From JAJPXI01 sp051867655 (lineage in GTDB: Bacteria; Bacillota; Clostridia; Oscillospirales; Oscillospiraceae), in the NCBI GenBank assembly GCA_051867655.1, contig JBJDYV010000049.1:1-44120 (forward strand): a stretch of 44,120 nucleotides of DNA, read 5' to 3'. A program made the translations under genes and the position numbers. Positions 6,238-14,476 of this stretch are shown piece by piece. Position 1 is the stretch's first letter. Every line of letters starts with the position of its first letter. The notes below the pieces were generated by a model. It was not told the origin of the DNA. It was given only the letters and a program-made list of their open reading frames with translations, and made no database searches.

Positions 6238-8313
6238 TTACCATTTTCCCCGGGTTTCCTCCCCGGTGACCGGATGGATGCGGGCCTCATATCCGTCCCA
6301 CCAGGTCAAAGACTCTTCGGGCAGCGCTTCCATATCACAATACATGGTCTGATACAAATTGCGCGTCTCCTCACTCCATGACATTAAAATATCCGCTTCC
6401 ACACTCGGGCTGTACAGATAAACGTAACAGCCCTCCGCTTCGCCCAACAGACGATACCGGTCGGTCAGTTCTTCTTCCGCCATGGGCTTGTTTCGAACGA
6501 TCAGCTTCTGCAGCGCGCCCTCTTCTTCCGGCAGGGCGGAGCAAAAAAAGGACGCCGTATCTTCTCCCCCATCCGACCAGCAATTGTCTCTCCAACTGGC
6601 GGGCAGGCGCAGGGTGAACCCGTACTTTTTGTTCTCATGGTACGGTCCCCACCAATACCACTCCGGTACCTCTCCGGCGTCCTCCGCCGGGGCATCCGCT
6701 GCGGGCGTCTCGCACCGAATGTAAACATCTCCCTCAAAAAACACAAAAGCATCCCGTTCCGTATCAAACAAATTCGATCCATCGATGACTCCACCCCACA
6801 TCACGCTAAAGATCTCATCTCCGCAGACACCGACTGTCAATGCGCCGACCACATTTTCCTCTTCTTTCAGGGTATATCGGTATTCGATCATCTCCTGACC
6901 CGCTTCGCTTTTTCCAACATACTTCTGCGTTACCGCAACGCGATAGCCCAATTCTTCCACATAGCTTGTCAGGGGCACATAGGACTGTCCATTGATCTCA
7001 ATTGCCATGCTTTCCGATTCCCGCCCCGCCACTGCCAGCAGGTCGATGGAGCGGTTCTCCTCCCCCAGCGACACATCCAGGGTCAACTCGGTCATATCCG
7101 GCCACAGCTCTTCCGTGATGTCCAGCGTATAGGTCTTCCCCGCCTCCCATTTCTCGCCGTCCAGATAGTGCAGACTCATACCGCCCAGCGCGCCCGCTTC
7201 CGCCCGGCCCGCGATGTGGATGTTCCAGTCCTCCACGGGGCTGTACTCCTTTGGGATCGTAAAGCTCAGGGTCCCGTCTTCGTAGGTGACGCTCTCCTTC
7301 AACGCCCGGAGGGCTTCGTCTGCCGTCATCGGCTCCGCGCTCCGGCAAGCCACCAGGCTGCCCGCCAGCAGGCAGAGCAGCAGCACCGCGCCCACCAAAA
7401 CCCGGCTTCTTTTCCCCGGGTAGAACAGGTCGTACAGGCGCTCCTTCATCCGCTTTTTCCCGCCGCCGAATTGGGTAGTCAGGGGGATGTTCCGCTCCGC
7501 CGTCGTCTCAAGCAGCAGTTCACCGTAGGCCCGGCGCTCCGAAGCGTTCCCGCCGACCAATACGGCCGCGTCGCAGCTGGCCTCCATGTCCCGGTCGGCC
7601 CGGCGGGACAGGAGCCACACCAGGGGGTTGAACCAGTGGACGGCGCAGGCGAGCAGCAGCAGGAGCTTCCAGGCCACGTCCCGGCGGCGGACATGGATCA
7701 GCTCATGGCGCACCGCCGCCTGCCGGACCTCCCCCTGGGGCAGCAGCACCACCGGGCGGAACACCCCCAGAGTCATGGGGGTTCTCAGTCCGTCCACCCG
7801 GAAAAACCGCACCGAACGGCGCGGGCAGAGCTCCGCTGTCAATTGCTCATATTCCGTGCAGGAGACGGCGCGCTTCATCACCCTGCGGCGGGCCAGCAGA
7901 TAAGCCGTCCCCTGCCCAAGCAGCACCGCCGCGCCGCCGGTCAGCCACAAGGCGGTCAGGAGCGCGCCCCATTCCACTGTACGGGCCGGGGCCGCTTCCT
8001 CTGTGGTCTGAACGGGCGTCTCCGGCATGACCGCCTCCGGTGTGACTGGTCGGACCGCCACGGTCCCGTTCTGCGGTGCAACCGGAACAGCGGCGGGAAG
8101 AGTCACGGTGCGCTCGGGCACTGTGATCTGCACCGGGGCCCGGGACTTGGGCAGCAGCGGGGCCGCCAGCAGCACCGCCGCGATCACCAGCCACACCGCC
8201 CGGCGGGTGTGGGGCGCGTAGCGCTTTTGCCACCGGGGCGCCAGCAGCAGGGGCAGCAGCACTACAGACACCGCCGCCGACACCACCGCCACGCGGTAAA
8301 ACAGAGATTCCAT
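6238..8313 (-). CDS. blaR1: BlaR1/MecR1-type sensor with M56 metallopeptidase domain
   Basis: A 691-residue membrane sensor-protease. Hydrophobic segments lie near residues 8-24, 38-56 and 115-140; the zinc peptidase motif HELIH is at about 203-207 with the second ligand region ADRDMEASCD at 239-248, then a fourth membrane segment near 310-330. After it comes a large outer region (about 330-691) of no recognised type, not an obvious penicillin-binding domain, so the signal may differ from beta-lactams. In the family, signal sensing activates the protease, which inactivates the BlaI repressor. The start ATG overlaps the blaI stop (TGATG), so the two genes are translationally coupled. A TTG one codon earlier is an alternative start. 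Confidence 0.88.
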   Translation of the reverse strand: MESLFYRVAVVSAAVSVVLLPLLLAPRWQKRYAPHTRRAVWLVIAAVLLAAPLLPKSRAPVQITVPERTVTLPAAVPVAPQNGTVAVRPVTPEAVMPETPVQTTEEAAPARTVEWGALLTALWLTGGAAVLLGQGTAYLLARRRVMKRAVSCTEYEQLTAELCPRRSVRFFRVDGLRTPMTLGVFRPVVLLPQGEVRQAAVRHELIHVRRRDVAWKLLLLLACAVHWFNPLVWLLSRRADRDMEASCDAAVLVGGNASERRAYGELLLETTAERNIPLTTQFGGGKKRMKERLYDLFYPGKRSRVLVGAVLLLCLLAGSLVACRSAEPMTADEALRALKESVTYEDGTLSFTIPKEYSPVEDWNIHIAGRAEAGALGGMSLHYLDGEKWEAGKTYTLDITEELWPDMTELTLDVSLGEENRSIDLLAVAGRESESMAIEINGQSYVPLTSYVEELGYRVAVTQKYVGKSEAGQEMIEYRYTLKEEENVVGALTVGVCGDEIFSVMWGGVIDGSNLFDTERDAFVFFEGDVYIRCETPAADAPAEDAGEVPEWYWWGPYHENKKYGFTLRLPASWRDNCWSDGGEDTASFFCSALPEEEGALQKLIVRNKPMAEEELTDRYRLLGEAEGCYVYLYSPSVEADILMSWSEETRNLYQTMYCDMEALPEESLTWWDGYEARIHPVTGEETRGKW

Positions 8314-8693
8314 CAATGCCCTCCCTTCTCCAACTCATCCAGGTAGGCGCGCAGCTCGTCCACGTCCTCCCGCTTCAGAGCGCCCCCGTCGTACAGGGCA
8401 GCGGCAAAACGCTTCAGGGACCCGGCGTACAGCTTCTCCAGCACCGATTTTCCCTCCTGCTCCTGGTAGTTCTCCCGGGATACCAGGGCGGTGTACCAGT
8501 TGGTGCGCCCCTCCTTCCGGCAGGACAGAAAGCCCTTTTCCTCCAGCCGCTTCAGGTAGCTGTGCAGGGCGCTGGCCGTCAGGGGACGGCTGAGCCCCTC
8601 CAGGATCGCCGGGGCGGCGATCTCCCCTCCGGCGGCCCACACCACCAGCATGATGTCCAGCTCCGACTCGGGCAGATGTTTATACTCTTCCAC
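8313..8693 (-). CDS. blaI: BlaI/MecI-type winged-helix repressor
   Basis: A 126-residue repressor: an N-terminal winged helix (ESELDIMLVVWAAGG to KGFLSCRKEGRTNWY) and a C-terminal helical dimerisation part. It begins with GTG (8693), preceded by GGAGG (8705-8701). In this family the dimer binds TACA/TGCA-type dyads and is cleaved when BlaR1 is activated. Three matching sites lie in the promoter just upstream. There is no beta-lactamase gene next to it, so the targets beyond its own operon are unknown. Confidence 0.9.
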   Translation of the reverse strand: MEEYKHLPESELDIMLVVWAAGGEIAAPAILEGLSRPLTASALHSYLKRLEEKGFLSCRKEGRTNWYTALVSRENYQEQEGKSVLEKLYAGSLKRFAAALYDGGALKREDVDELRAYLDELEKGGH

Positions 8694-8710
8694 GGAAACC
8701 CCTCCATTTT

Positions 8711-8784
8711 TGCATTTGCAGAACTTTATGTTTCTATTCTACATTTGCAGAAATTGTTTGTCAAGGGTTATTTTTGCAAATGCA
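8711..8784 (-). promoter_or_regulatory. blaI promoter with three BlaI-type operators
   Basis: On the minus strand: TTGACA (8764-8759), a 17-nt spacer and TAGAAT (8741-8736). Three dyads of the same kind surround it: TGCATTTGCA (8711-8720), ACATTTGCAG (8741-8750, between the boxes) and TGCAAATGCA (8775-8784). Binding would block the promoter, giving autoregulation. Confidence 0.7.
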
Positions 8785-8818
8785 AAAGGAGGACACGGTC
8801 ACACCGTGTCCTCCTTTT
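8784..8818 (-). terminator. Terminator overlapping the 3' end of the ypsA-like gene
   Basis: A 16-bp perfect stem (8784-8799 with 8803-8818, loop of 3), with TTTT at the end of the arm on the minus strand. The stop codon of the preceding gene is inside the stem. Confidence 0.75.
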
Positions 8819-9320
8819 GCTGTTCCAGATCGATCATCACCACATCCACCCCGCGCTGCATGGCGTAGTGGATGGTGTACATGGTTCCGCCCAGCATCCC
8901 GTCGTAGACGGCGATCAGCCGGGCCGAGCGGTCCACCATATAGCGGTTGCGCCGCCGCATACAGTCCTTGTCATAGTGCCGCTGCACCATGGTCTCCAGA
9001 TCACACCGGGCCACCAGGTCAAAATACCGCTCCCGCTCGCTCTCCCGCCAGCGGGCGGCCTGCTCCTCGCAGGGGATGGCGGCCTCCAGCGTGATGCCGG
9101 GCAGGCGCTGTTTCAGCTCCAGCACGATCTCGGCGAAATACTGGTCCGCCCCCCGGGCCATGCCCGTGATAAAATGGCGGAACCCGTCCTCATAGGCCTG
9201 CTCCGCCGCCCGGCGCAGGCGCTCCTTCAATTCCAGACAGCGGGGGTCCTCCTCGTGGACGCCCCAAGGCAGCTTCTCCGGCCGGTGGCCGGTAAAGCAG
9301 CATGTTCTTTCTTTGTCCAC
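8799..9320 (-). CDS. ypsA: YpsA/DUF1273 family SLOG-domain protein
   Basis: A 173-residue protein of the DUF1273 group, related to DprA/SLOG Rossmann folds thought to bind nucleotides or nucleic acid. The signature is the N-terminal CCFTGHRPEKLP, followed by FITGMARGADQYFAEIVLEL and near the end NRYMVDRSARLIAVYDG and GGTMYTIHYA. Bacillus YpsA affects cell division; its reaction is unknown. The start chosen is GTG at 9320, with GGGGAG upstream; the frame is open further upstream but that part lacks family similarity. It is a single gene ending in a terminator shared with its own 3' end. Confidence 0.85.
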   Translation of the reverse strand: MDKERTCCFTGHRPEKLPWGVHEEDPRCLELKERLRRAAEQAYEDGFRHFITGMARGADQYFAEIVLELKQRLPGITLEAAIPCEEQAARWRESERERYFDLVARCDLETMVQRHYDKDCMRRRNRYMVDRSARLIAVYDGMLGGTMYTIHYAMQRGVDVVMIDLEQQKEDTV

Positions 9321-9405
9321 GCATCTCCCCCCTTGCCCTCTTATTCTACTCAAACCGTCCCTCCAAGTCAACCCTTTTATCGAACAAATATTCTAAATTT
9401 TCCTC

Positions 9406-9433
9406 TTGCATGATTCAGATCCTGTGTTATAAT
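9406..9433 (+). promoter_or_regulatory. Promoter of ribU
   Basis: TTGCAT (9406-9411), a 16-nt spacer and TATAAT (9428-9433), placing the start about 20 nt before the riboswitch. Confidence 0.7.
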
Positions 9434-9457
9434 ATGCTCAGAACAACTGAATGAAAT

Positions 9458-9568
9458 GTCTTCAGGGCGGGGCGAAATTCCCCACTGGCGGTACAGTCCG
9501 CGAACCACTTTTGTGGCCGACCCGGTGAAACTCCGGGACCAACAGTATAGTCTGGATGAGAGAAGATG
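9458..9568 (+). ncRNA. FMN riboswitch (RFN element)
   Basis: The conserved blocks of the FMN aptamer are present in order: GGGGCGAAATTCCCCACTGG, CGGTACAGTCCGCGA, a variable hairpin (CCACTTTTGTGG), CCGGTGAAACTCCGGGACC, AACAGTATAGTCTGGATGAG and AGAAGAT closing the first stem with TCTTC. It senses flavin mononucleotide and controls the riboflavin transporter downstream. Confidence 0.95.
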
Positions 9569-9598
9569 TGTCACGATCATGCACCTCCTTGAATGTTG

Positions 9599-9632
9599 AC
9601 ACCTGAAAGGCATTGCTTTTCAGGTGTTTGTA
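9599..9632 (+). terminator. Expression-platform hairpin of the FMN riboswitch
   Basis: ACACCTGAAA pairs with TTTCAGGTGT (about 9600-9627), followed by TTGT. It lies between the aptamer and the ribosome binding site (AAAGGAG, 9637-9643), so it is the likely terminator formed when FMN binds. The T run is short. Confidence 0.55.
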
Positions 9633-9651
9633 CATGAAAGGAGTGTTTTTT

Positions 9652-10350
9652 ATGTCCTCAGCCACCGAAACCGTAAACAACCCCACCAACCGCGTCCGTT
9701 CCATCTCCAAAACCAGAACCCTGGTCAGTCTGGGCCTCCTGACCGCCATCGCCTATGTGGTGATGCTGCTGTCCAAGCTGCTGCCCCAGGTCATGAACTT
9801 TCTCCAGTTCGACCTGAAGGATACTGTGATCTGCATTGGCGGCTTCATCTTCGGCCCCGTGGCCGCCGCCATGGTCTCCATCGTGGTGGCCTTCATCGAG
9901 ATGATCACCGTCAGCGACACCGGCCCCATCGGCCTGCTGATGAATGTTCTGGCCACCTGCGCCTTCTGCTGCACCGCTTCCTTTATCTACAAAAAGAAGC
10001 ACACCATGTCCGGCGCGGTCATCGGCCTGGCCTCCGGTACCATCGCCCTGACCATCGTCATGCTGCTGTGGAACTACCTCATCACCCCCATCTATATGGT
10101 GATGGACCGCTCCTTTGTGGCCTCCCTGCTCATTCCCGTGTTCCTGCCCTTCAATCTGGTCAAGGGCGGCATGAACATGGCCGCCATCCTCCTGCTGTAT
10201 AAGCCGGTGGTAGGTGCTCTGCGCAAGGCCCATCTGGTGGCTCCCTCCGAAAACCGGAAGGGCAAGTTCAGTGTGGGCTACCTGTTGTTCGCCCTGGTCC
10301 TGCTGGCCACCTTTGTGGTACTGATGCTGGTGCTGGCCGGCGTCATCTGA
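9652..10350 (+). CDS. ribU: Riboflavin transporter, ECF-type S component
   Basis: A 232-residue membrane protein of the RibU family, the substrate-binding S component that works with a shared ECF energising module (not in this window) to import riboflavin. Six hydrophobic segments are visible. Family motifs: an N-terminal LVSLGLLTAIAYVVMLL, then FLQFDLKDTVICIGGFIFGP and WNYLITPIYM, and a conserved FNLVKGGMN. The ATG at 9652 is set by AAAGGAG. The FMN riboswitch just upstream gives direct regulatory support for the flavin role. Confidence 0.94.
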   Translation: MSSATETVNNPTNRVRSISKTRTLVSLGLLTAIAYVVMLLSKLLPQVMNFLQFDLKDTVICIGGFIFGPVAAAMVSIVVAFIEMITVSDTGPIGLLMNVLATCAFCCTASFIYKKKHTMSGAVIGLASGTIALTIVMLLWNYLITPIYMVMDRSFVASLLIPVFLPFNLVKGGMNMAAILLLYKPVVGALRKAHLVAPSENRKGKFSVGYLLFALVLLATFVVLMLVLAGVI

Positions 10351-10360
10351 TTTTTCGCGC

Positions 10361-10402
10361 AAAAGGTCCCCGGCCGCATTGGCCGGGGACCTTTTCTGTT
10401 TT
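10361..10402 (+). terminator. Terminator of ribU
   Basis: A 15-bp perfect stem (10361-10375 with 10381-10395) followed by CTGTTTT. Confidence 0.92.
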
Positions 10403-10444
10403 AGGGGGGGACCGGATAAAACCGGTCAATGTTCAAACATCCCT

Positions 10445-10473
10445 TTGACATTATCGAACATTTGTATTATAAT
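10445..10473 (+). promoter_or_regulatory. dinB promoter with a LexA-type box
   Basis: TTGACA (10445-10450), a 17-nt spacer and TATAAT (10468-10473). The spacer holds CGAACATTTGTATT (10455-10468), close to the Gram-positive LexA box CGAAC-N4-GTTCG, with a perfect left half and a degenerate right half. Confidence 0.65.
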
Positions 10474-10496
10474 TCTGTCAAAGGGAGGGAAACGGT

Positions 10497-11666
10497 ATGG
10501 AGCGCACCATTCTGCACTGCGACTTAAACGGCTTTTTCGCCTCGGTGGAGCTGCTGAGCCACCCCGAGCTGCGGGATAAGCCCGTGGCGGTCTGCGGCGA
10601 TCCGGAGAGCAGACACGGCATCATCCTGGCGAAAAACGAGCCGGCCAAGCGGTACGGCGTCAAGACCGCCGAGACCATCTGGCAGGCCAAAAGCAAGTGC
10701 CCCGGCCTGGTGCTGCTCCCCGCCCACCACGGGGAATACCGCAAATACTCCCGGCTGATCAACGACCTCTACGAGCGGTACACCGACCTGGTGGAGCCCT
10801 TCGGCATCGACGAGAGCTGGCTGGACGTGACCGGCTCCATGCACCTGTTCGGCGGCAGCGGCAAAGCCGTGGCCGACCGGCTGCGTCGGGAGGTGCGGGA
10901 AACCTTCGGGCTGACCATCTCCGTGGGAGTCTCCTTCAACAAGATCTTCGCCAAGCTGGGCAGCGACTACAAAAAACCGGACGCCACCACGGTCATTACC
11001 CGGGAAAATTTCCGTGAGATCGTGTGGCCCCTCCCCGTTACCGATCTTCTGTTCGTGGGCCGCTCCGCGGCCGGCGTGCTGGCCAAGTACGGCGTGCGCA
11101 CCATCGGGCAGCTGGCCGCCTTTGACCGCACGGCCCTGAGCGATCTGCTGGGCAAGCAGGGGGAGCAGCTCTGGCAGTACGCCAACGGGCTGGAGCACTC
11201 CCCCGTCGCCCCCGCCGGAACTTACGTCCCGCCCAAATCCGTGGGCAACGGGGAGACCTTCTCCCGCGACTTGCAGGGAACGGACCAGCTGCGGGAGGGC
11301 CTGCGTCCCCTGGCCGAACAGGTGGCGGAACGCCTACGCAAACACCACATGAAATGCACCGCCCTCCAGCTGACCATCCGGGACCCCCACTTCCGGGACA
11401 TCTGCCGCCAGCGTCCCCTGAACGCCCCCACATGCACCGCTCTGGACCTGCTGCGCGCCGCCCTGGACATTTTAGCCGACTGCTGGCCGGAGGACGCCCC
11501 GGTGCGCGCCCTGACCCTGACCGCTCTGTCCCTGGTGCCCGAAGGGCAGGCCGCCGAGCAGATGGACCTGTTTGACGCCTCCGCCCCCCGCCGCCGGGAC
11601 AAGCGTGAGACCCTGGAGCGCACCATGGACCAGCTGCGGGCCAAATACGGCCGGGACAAGGTTTGA
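10497..11666 (+). CDS. dinB: DNA polymerase IV, Y-family translesion polymerase
   Basis: A 389-residue DinB. It copies past DNA lesions at the cost of fidelity. The metal-binding residues are visible: D9 in LHCDLNGFFASVE and D105-E106 in PFGIDESWLDV. The fingers and palm motifs (ILAKNEPAKRYGVKT, SVGVSFNKIFAKLGSDYKKP) and the thumb GRSAAGVLAKYG follow. The C-terminus carries EQMDLFD, a beta-clamp-binding motif of the QxxLF type. The ATG at 10497 is preceded by AAGGGAGGG. The LexA-like box in the promoter suggests SOS control. The gene is alone. Confidence 0.95.
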   Translation: MERTILHCDLNGFFASVELLSHPELRDKPVAVCGDPESRHGIILAKNEPAKRYGVKTAETIWQAKSKCPGLVLLPAHHGEYRKYSRLINDLYERYTDLVEPFGIDESWLDVTGSMHLFGGSGKAVADRLRREVRETFGLTISVGVSFNKIFAKLGSDYKKPDATTVITRENFREIVWPLPVTDLLFVGRSAAGVLAKYGVRTIGQLAAFDRTALSDLLGKQGEQLWQYANGLEHSPVAPAGTYVPPKSVGNGETFSRDLQGTDQLREGLRPLAEQVAERLRKHHMKCTALQLTIRDPHFRDICRQRPLNAPTCTALDLLRAALDILADCWPEDAPVRALTLTALSLVPEGQAAEQMDLFDASAPRRRDKRETLERTMDQLRAKYGRDKV

Positions 11667-11759
11667 CTTCCCCGCTCACTCGTGCTAAACTAATGCCTGA
11701 TCTTCATGTGACAGGAGCGGGTACATACGGACAATCTGGTTTTCAGCCTCAACGCCACC

Positions 11760-12668
11760 GTGCCGGTATTTCTGATGATGGTCGTGGGCTATCTGCTGCA
11801 TAAAACGCCGCTGCTGGACGACAGCTTTGCCAACAAGATGAACAACTTCGTGTTCAAGGCTGCTCTGCCGGTCCAGCTCTTCAAAAATCTGTCGGAGGCG
11901 GACTTTTACACCGTCTGGGACGGCAAGATCGTCCTGTTCTGCTTTGTGATCTCTCTGGTGTCCATTTTGATCATGCTGGGCGTCTCCTTCTTGCTGAAGG
12001 ACAAGTCTCTGCGGGCGGAGTTCACCCAGGCGGGCTACCGCAGCAGCCAGGCTCTGCTGGGTGCCGCCCTGCTGGAGAACATCTACGGCACCACCGGGCC
12101 TCTGGCTCTGATCCTGATCGGCGCGGTGCCCCTGTACAACGTGGCGGCCGTGACTGTACTCACCTTGATGGTCCCCGGCGGTCACCTGGACCGCAAAACG
12201 GTCACGAAAGCCCTGAAGGGCATCGTCACCAACCCCATCATTTTGGGCATCGTGGCCGGTCTGCTCTGGTCCCTGCTGGGCATCCCCCAGCCGGTCTTCT
12301 TCCAGCGGGCAGTCTCCAACTTTGCCGCCACCGCCGCCCCGCTGGGTCTGATCGCCCTGGGCGCCTCCATTGACCTGAAAAAGGCCGCGGCCTGTGTGAA
12401 GCCCACCCTGGTGTGCAGCACCTTCAAGCTGGTGATCTTTGTGGCCGCCTTCCTGCCCCTGGCGGTGCTCATCGGCTGCCGGGGCGAGCTGCTGGTGGCC
12501 ATGCTGGTCATGCTGGGCTCCCCCACCACCGTCAGCTGCTTCAGCATGGCGCGCAGCATGGGCCACGAGGGCGTGCTCAGCTCCAGTGTGGTGATGATCA
12601 CCACCATTCTCAGTGCCTTTACCTTTACCGGCTGGCTGTACCTGCTGAAATGTCTTTCCCTCGTCTGA
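11760..12668 (+). CDS. AEC family (auxin efflux carrier-like) permease
   Basis: A ten-segment membrane transporter of the AEC family, here 302 residues from the first standard start (GTG 11760). Family landmarks: MVVGYLLHK in the first segment, FVFKAALPVQLFKNLS, and in the second half APLGLIALGASIDL and LVMLGSPTTVSCFSMA. Members export or import small organic acids such as malate; the substrate is unknown here. The frame is open back to 11712 and reads TDNLVFSLNAT before the GTG, which matches the usual N-terminus of relatives. GGAG at 11714-11717 stands 9 nt before an ACG (11727), so the true start may be this ACG. It converges on the 3' piece of sigK. Confidence 0.85.
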   Translation: MPVFLMMVVGYLLHKTPLLDDSFANKMNNFVFKAALPVQLFKNLSEADFYTVWDGKIVLFCFVISLVSILIMLGVSFLLKDKSLRAEFTQAGYRSSQALLGAALLENIYGTTGPLALILIGAVPLYNVAAVTVLTLMVPGGHLDRKTVTKALKGIVTNPIILGIVAGLLWSLLGIPQPVFFQRAVSNFAATAAPLGLIALGASIDLKKAAACVKPTLVCSTFKLVIFVAAFLPLAVLIGCRGELLVAMLVMLGSPTTVSCFSMARSMGHEGVLSSSVVMITTILSAFTFTGWLYLLKCLSLV

Positions 12669-12688
12669 ATATTTTTAAGTGCTGCAAG

Positions 12689-12728
12689 AAGTCCGCCGCA
12701 GAATTTGATGTTCTGCGGCGGACTTTTA
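12689..12728 (+). terminator. Terminator of the AEC permease gene
   Basis: A 15-bp perfect stem (12689-12703 with 12711-12725, loop TTTGATG), followed by TTAA. It lies between the convergent AEC and sigK genes. Confidence 0.75.
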
Positions 12729-12798
12729 ATGTTCTCCCGACCCTTCCAGACATGCCCGCAGCTTCTCCACCGCCTTTTTCTCAATGCGGGATACATAG
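12726..12798 (-). CDS. sigK: sigK, 3' part (last codons), separated from the rest by the skin-like element
   Basis: The minus strand reads YVSR then IEKKAVEKLRACLEGSGEH and a stop, the usual end of sigma-K (second part of the region 4.2 helix-turn-helix). Upstream, beyond the 13-bp core, a stop codon closes the frame, so this piece has no start of its own. Joined at the core to the 5' piece (24289-24933), it continues the frame exactly and completes a 231-residue sigma factor. By analogy with Bacillus spoIVCB/spoIIIC, the join would happen in the mother cell during sporulation. Confidence 0.9.
12786..12798 (-). other. Left attachment core of the skin-like element
   Basis: The core CTATGTATCCCGC (minus strand) is identical to 24298-24310. 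Outside it lies sigK coding sequence; inside it the sequence is unrelated to sigma factors. Confidence 0.85.
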
Positions 12799-12853
12799 CG
12801 CCGGAACTAATGTAAGCGATTTTCCCTTGAAAAAGTACCGCTTTTGCCGTAAT

Positions 12854-14437
12854 TTACGTCGAATTTACATCATTTAGCTGTTGGAACCGAAATCGAATGA
12901 TAATCTGCTTATCTTCGGTCAGCTCCACCCGCTCGATCAGGCTGACCAGCAACTCCCGGCCAGTAAAGGCGCTGTCCACGAAACGCTGTACCAGCTCTTT
13001 TGCCCTGTCCTCTGTACGGACGGGGCTTTTCTTTCGCAGTTCCAGTTCCTGCCGTTTTTCTTCCAGAAGGCTTCGCTCCAATTTGGTCTTGCTGTAGATG
13101 CGTTCAAAATCCGTCTCAGCCAGCAGGCCGGTCAGCCGATCCATATACATCTTGTCGAGATTGGCGGTCAGGCTATCGATCTTGCTTTGGATCGCCTGCA
13201 TCTCGGTCTCCAGCGCGTTTTCCTTCTGGGCTTGCTCCACCGCTTCCTGGGCGATGGGCAAGAGCTCCTTGGGGTTCAAGTAGGCTTCGCAGACTTCCCG
13301 CACCTTGGCAATCACCGCATCTGTGACGGTCTTTTCCTTGATGGAGTGGCAGGTGCAGACACCCGCCTTGGTGAATCGCTGGTAGGTGCGGCAGACGAAG
13401 TACAGCACATCCTCCCCGGCAGCGTTTTTGCGGTTGAGCACCGCCAGCGGGTACCCGCACTCATGGCAGAAGATCAAGCCTTTTAACAGAAAGTCGTAGG
13501 TTCGGCTTCGGGTGTGCTTGCGGCTGTTCACCAGCATCCGCACTTTGCGAAAGGTTTCCGCGTCGATCAGCGGCTCGTGAGTGCCCTCCACAATCACCCA
13601 GTTTTCCCGGTCCTGTTTCAGACATTTCTTGGACTTGTAGCTGATCTTCACGCTGCGGCCCTGGACCATGTTCCCGATATAGGTCTCGTTTTGCAGCATA
13701 TCGGAAATGCGCTCGCTGCTCCATAATCCGGTGTAGGGACCGGGCTTGGGTACCGGCAAGCCCGCATAGGTAGCCGGGGTAGGGACACCCTCGGTATTGA
13801 GCTGCGTTGCAATCTGACGGCAGCTCATCCCCTCCAGCGCCATGCCGAAGATCCGCCGCACTGTGGGAGCCGCTTCCTCGTCGATGACGATTTTGTTCTT
13901 CTCCGTGGGGTGCATCTTGTAGCCATAGACCGGCTTGCCGCCGATGAACTGTCCCTTCCGCTGCTTATCCCGCTTGACGCTCTTGATCTTCTTGGAGATG
14001 TCCTTGGCGTACATATCGTTCATAATGGCCCGGAACGGGGTGATGTCGTTGGCTGTGGATTCCACGCCGGTATCGATGCCGTCCAGCAGGGAGATATACC
14101 GCACCCGTTTTTCCGGGAAGTACCGCTCCATGTAGTGGCCGGTCATGATGTAGTCACGCCCCAGACGGGACAGGTCTTTTGTGATGACCATGTTGACCTT
14201 CTTGGCCTCGATGTCACCGATCATGCGCTGAAAGTCCGGGCGGTCAAAGTTGGTGCCGCTCCAGCCGTCATCCACATAGGTATCGTAGACGGAAAGCCGG
14301 TGCTGCTGAACAAACTCATTTAACAGCGATTTCTGGTTGGTGACGCTTTCGGATGGTCCTTCGTTCTCATCCTCCTTTGATAGTCTGATGTATAATGCCA
14401 CATGATAATCCATGGGATTGCTTATCTCTAAGTACAT
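12854..14437 (-). CDS. spoIVCA: Large serine recombinase (SpoIVCA-like), probable excisase of the skin-like element
   Basis: A 527-residue recombinase. The N-terminal resolvase domain holds the catalytic serine S20 in VALYIRLSKED and further on TKDLSRLGRDY and GIDTGVES. A recombinase domain follows (GGKPVYGYKMHP, GMSCRQIATQLNTEGVP), then a zinc ribbon with CHECG and CxC cysteines, and a long coiled-coil before the C-terminus. ATG at 14437 is chosen because GGGAGG stands 6 nt upstream; ATG at 14464 is an alternative that overlaps the repeat motif at 14454-14471. Its position next to the left core and the likeness to SpoIVCA point to sigK rearrangement. The gene symbol is by analogy. Confidence 0.88.
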   Translation of the reverse strand: MYLEISNPMDYHVALYIRLSKEDENEGPSESVTNQKSLLNEFVQQHRLSVYDTYVDDGWSGTNFDRPDFQRMIGDIEAKKVNMVITKDLSRLGRDYIMTGHYMERYFPEKRVRYISLLDGIDTGVESTANDITPFRAIMNDMYAKDISKKIKSVKRDKQRKGQFIGGKPVYGYKMHPTEKNKIVIDEEAAPTVRRIFGMALEGMSCRQIATQLNTEGVPTPATYAGLPVPKPGPYTGLWSSERISDMLQNETYIGNMVQGRSVKISYKSKKCLKQDRENWVIVEGTHEPLIDAETFRKVRMLVNSRKHTRSRTYDFLLKGLIFCHECGYPLAVLNRKNAAGEDVLYFVCRTYQRFTKAGVCTCHSIKEKTVTDAVIAKVREVCEAYLNPKELLPIAQEAVEQAQKENALETEMQAIQSKIDSLTANLDKMYMDRLTGLLAETDFERIYSKTKLERSLLEEKRQELELRKKSPVRTEDRAKELVQRFVDSAFTGRELLVSLIERVELTEDKQIIIRFRFQQLNDVNST

Positions 14438-14453
14438 CGGCAACCTCCCGAGA

Positions 14454-14471
14454 TAAGCGGCCATTCATCAT
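14454..14471 (-). repeat. 18-bp inverted copy of the repeat motif found at 22537 and 24165
   Basis: ATGATGAATGGCCGCTTA on the minus strand, identical over 18 bases to 22537-22554 (plus) and over 16 bases to 24165-24180. It sits right upstream of the serine recombinase start. Confidence 0.7.
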
Positions 14472-14476
14472 GCTTA

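Noticed and set aside
6637..8346. A plus-strand frame opposite blaR1
   Set aside because: blaR1 with HELIH and coupling to blaI is certain; the other frame is His/Gln/Arg-rich mirror sequence.
12726..12798. A simple degraded sigma factor pseudogene
   Set aside because: Both sigK pieces are free of frameshifts and join exactly at a shared core beside a recombinase, which points to a programmed rearrangement.
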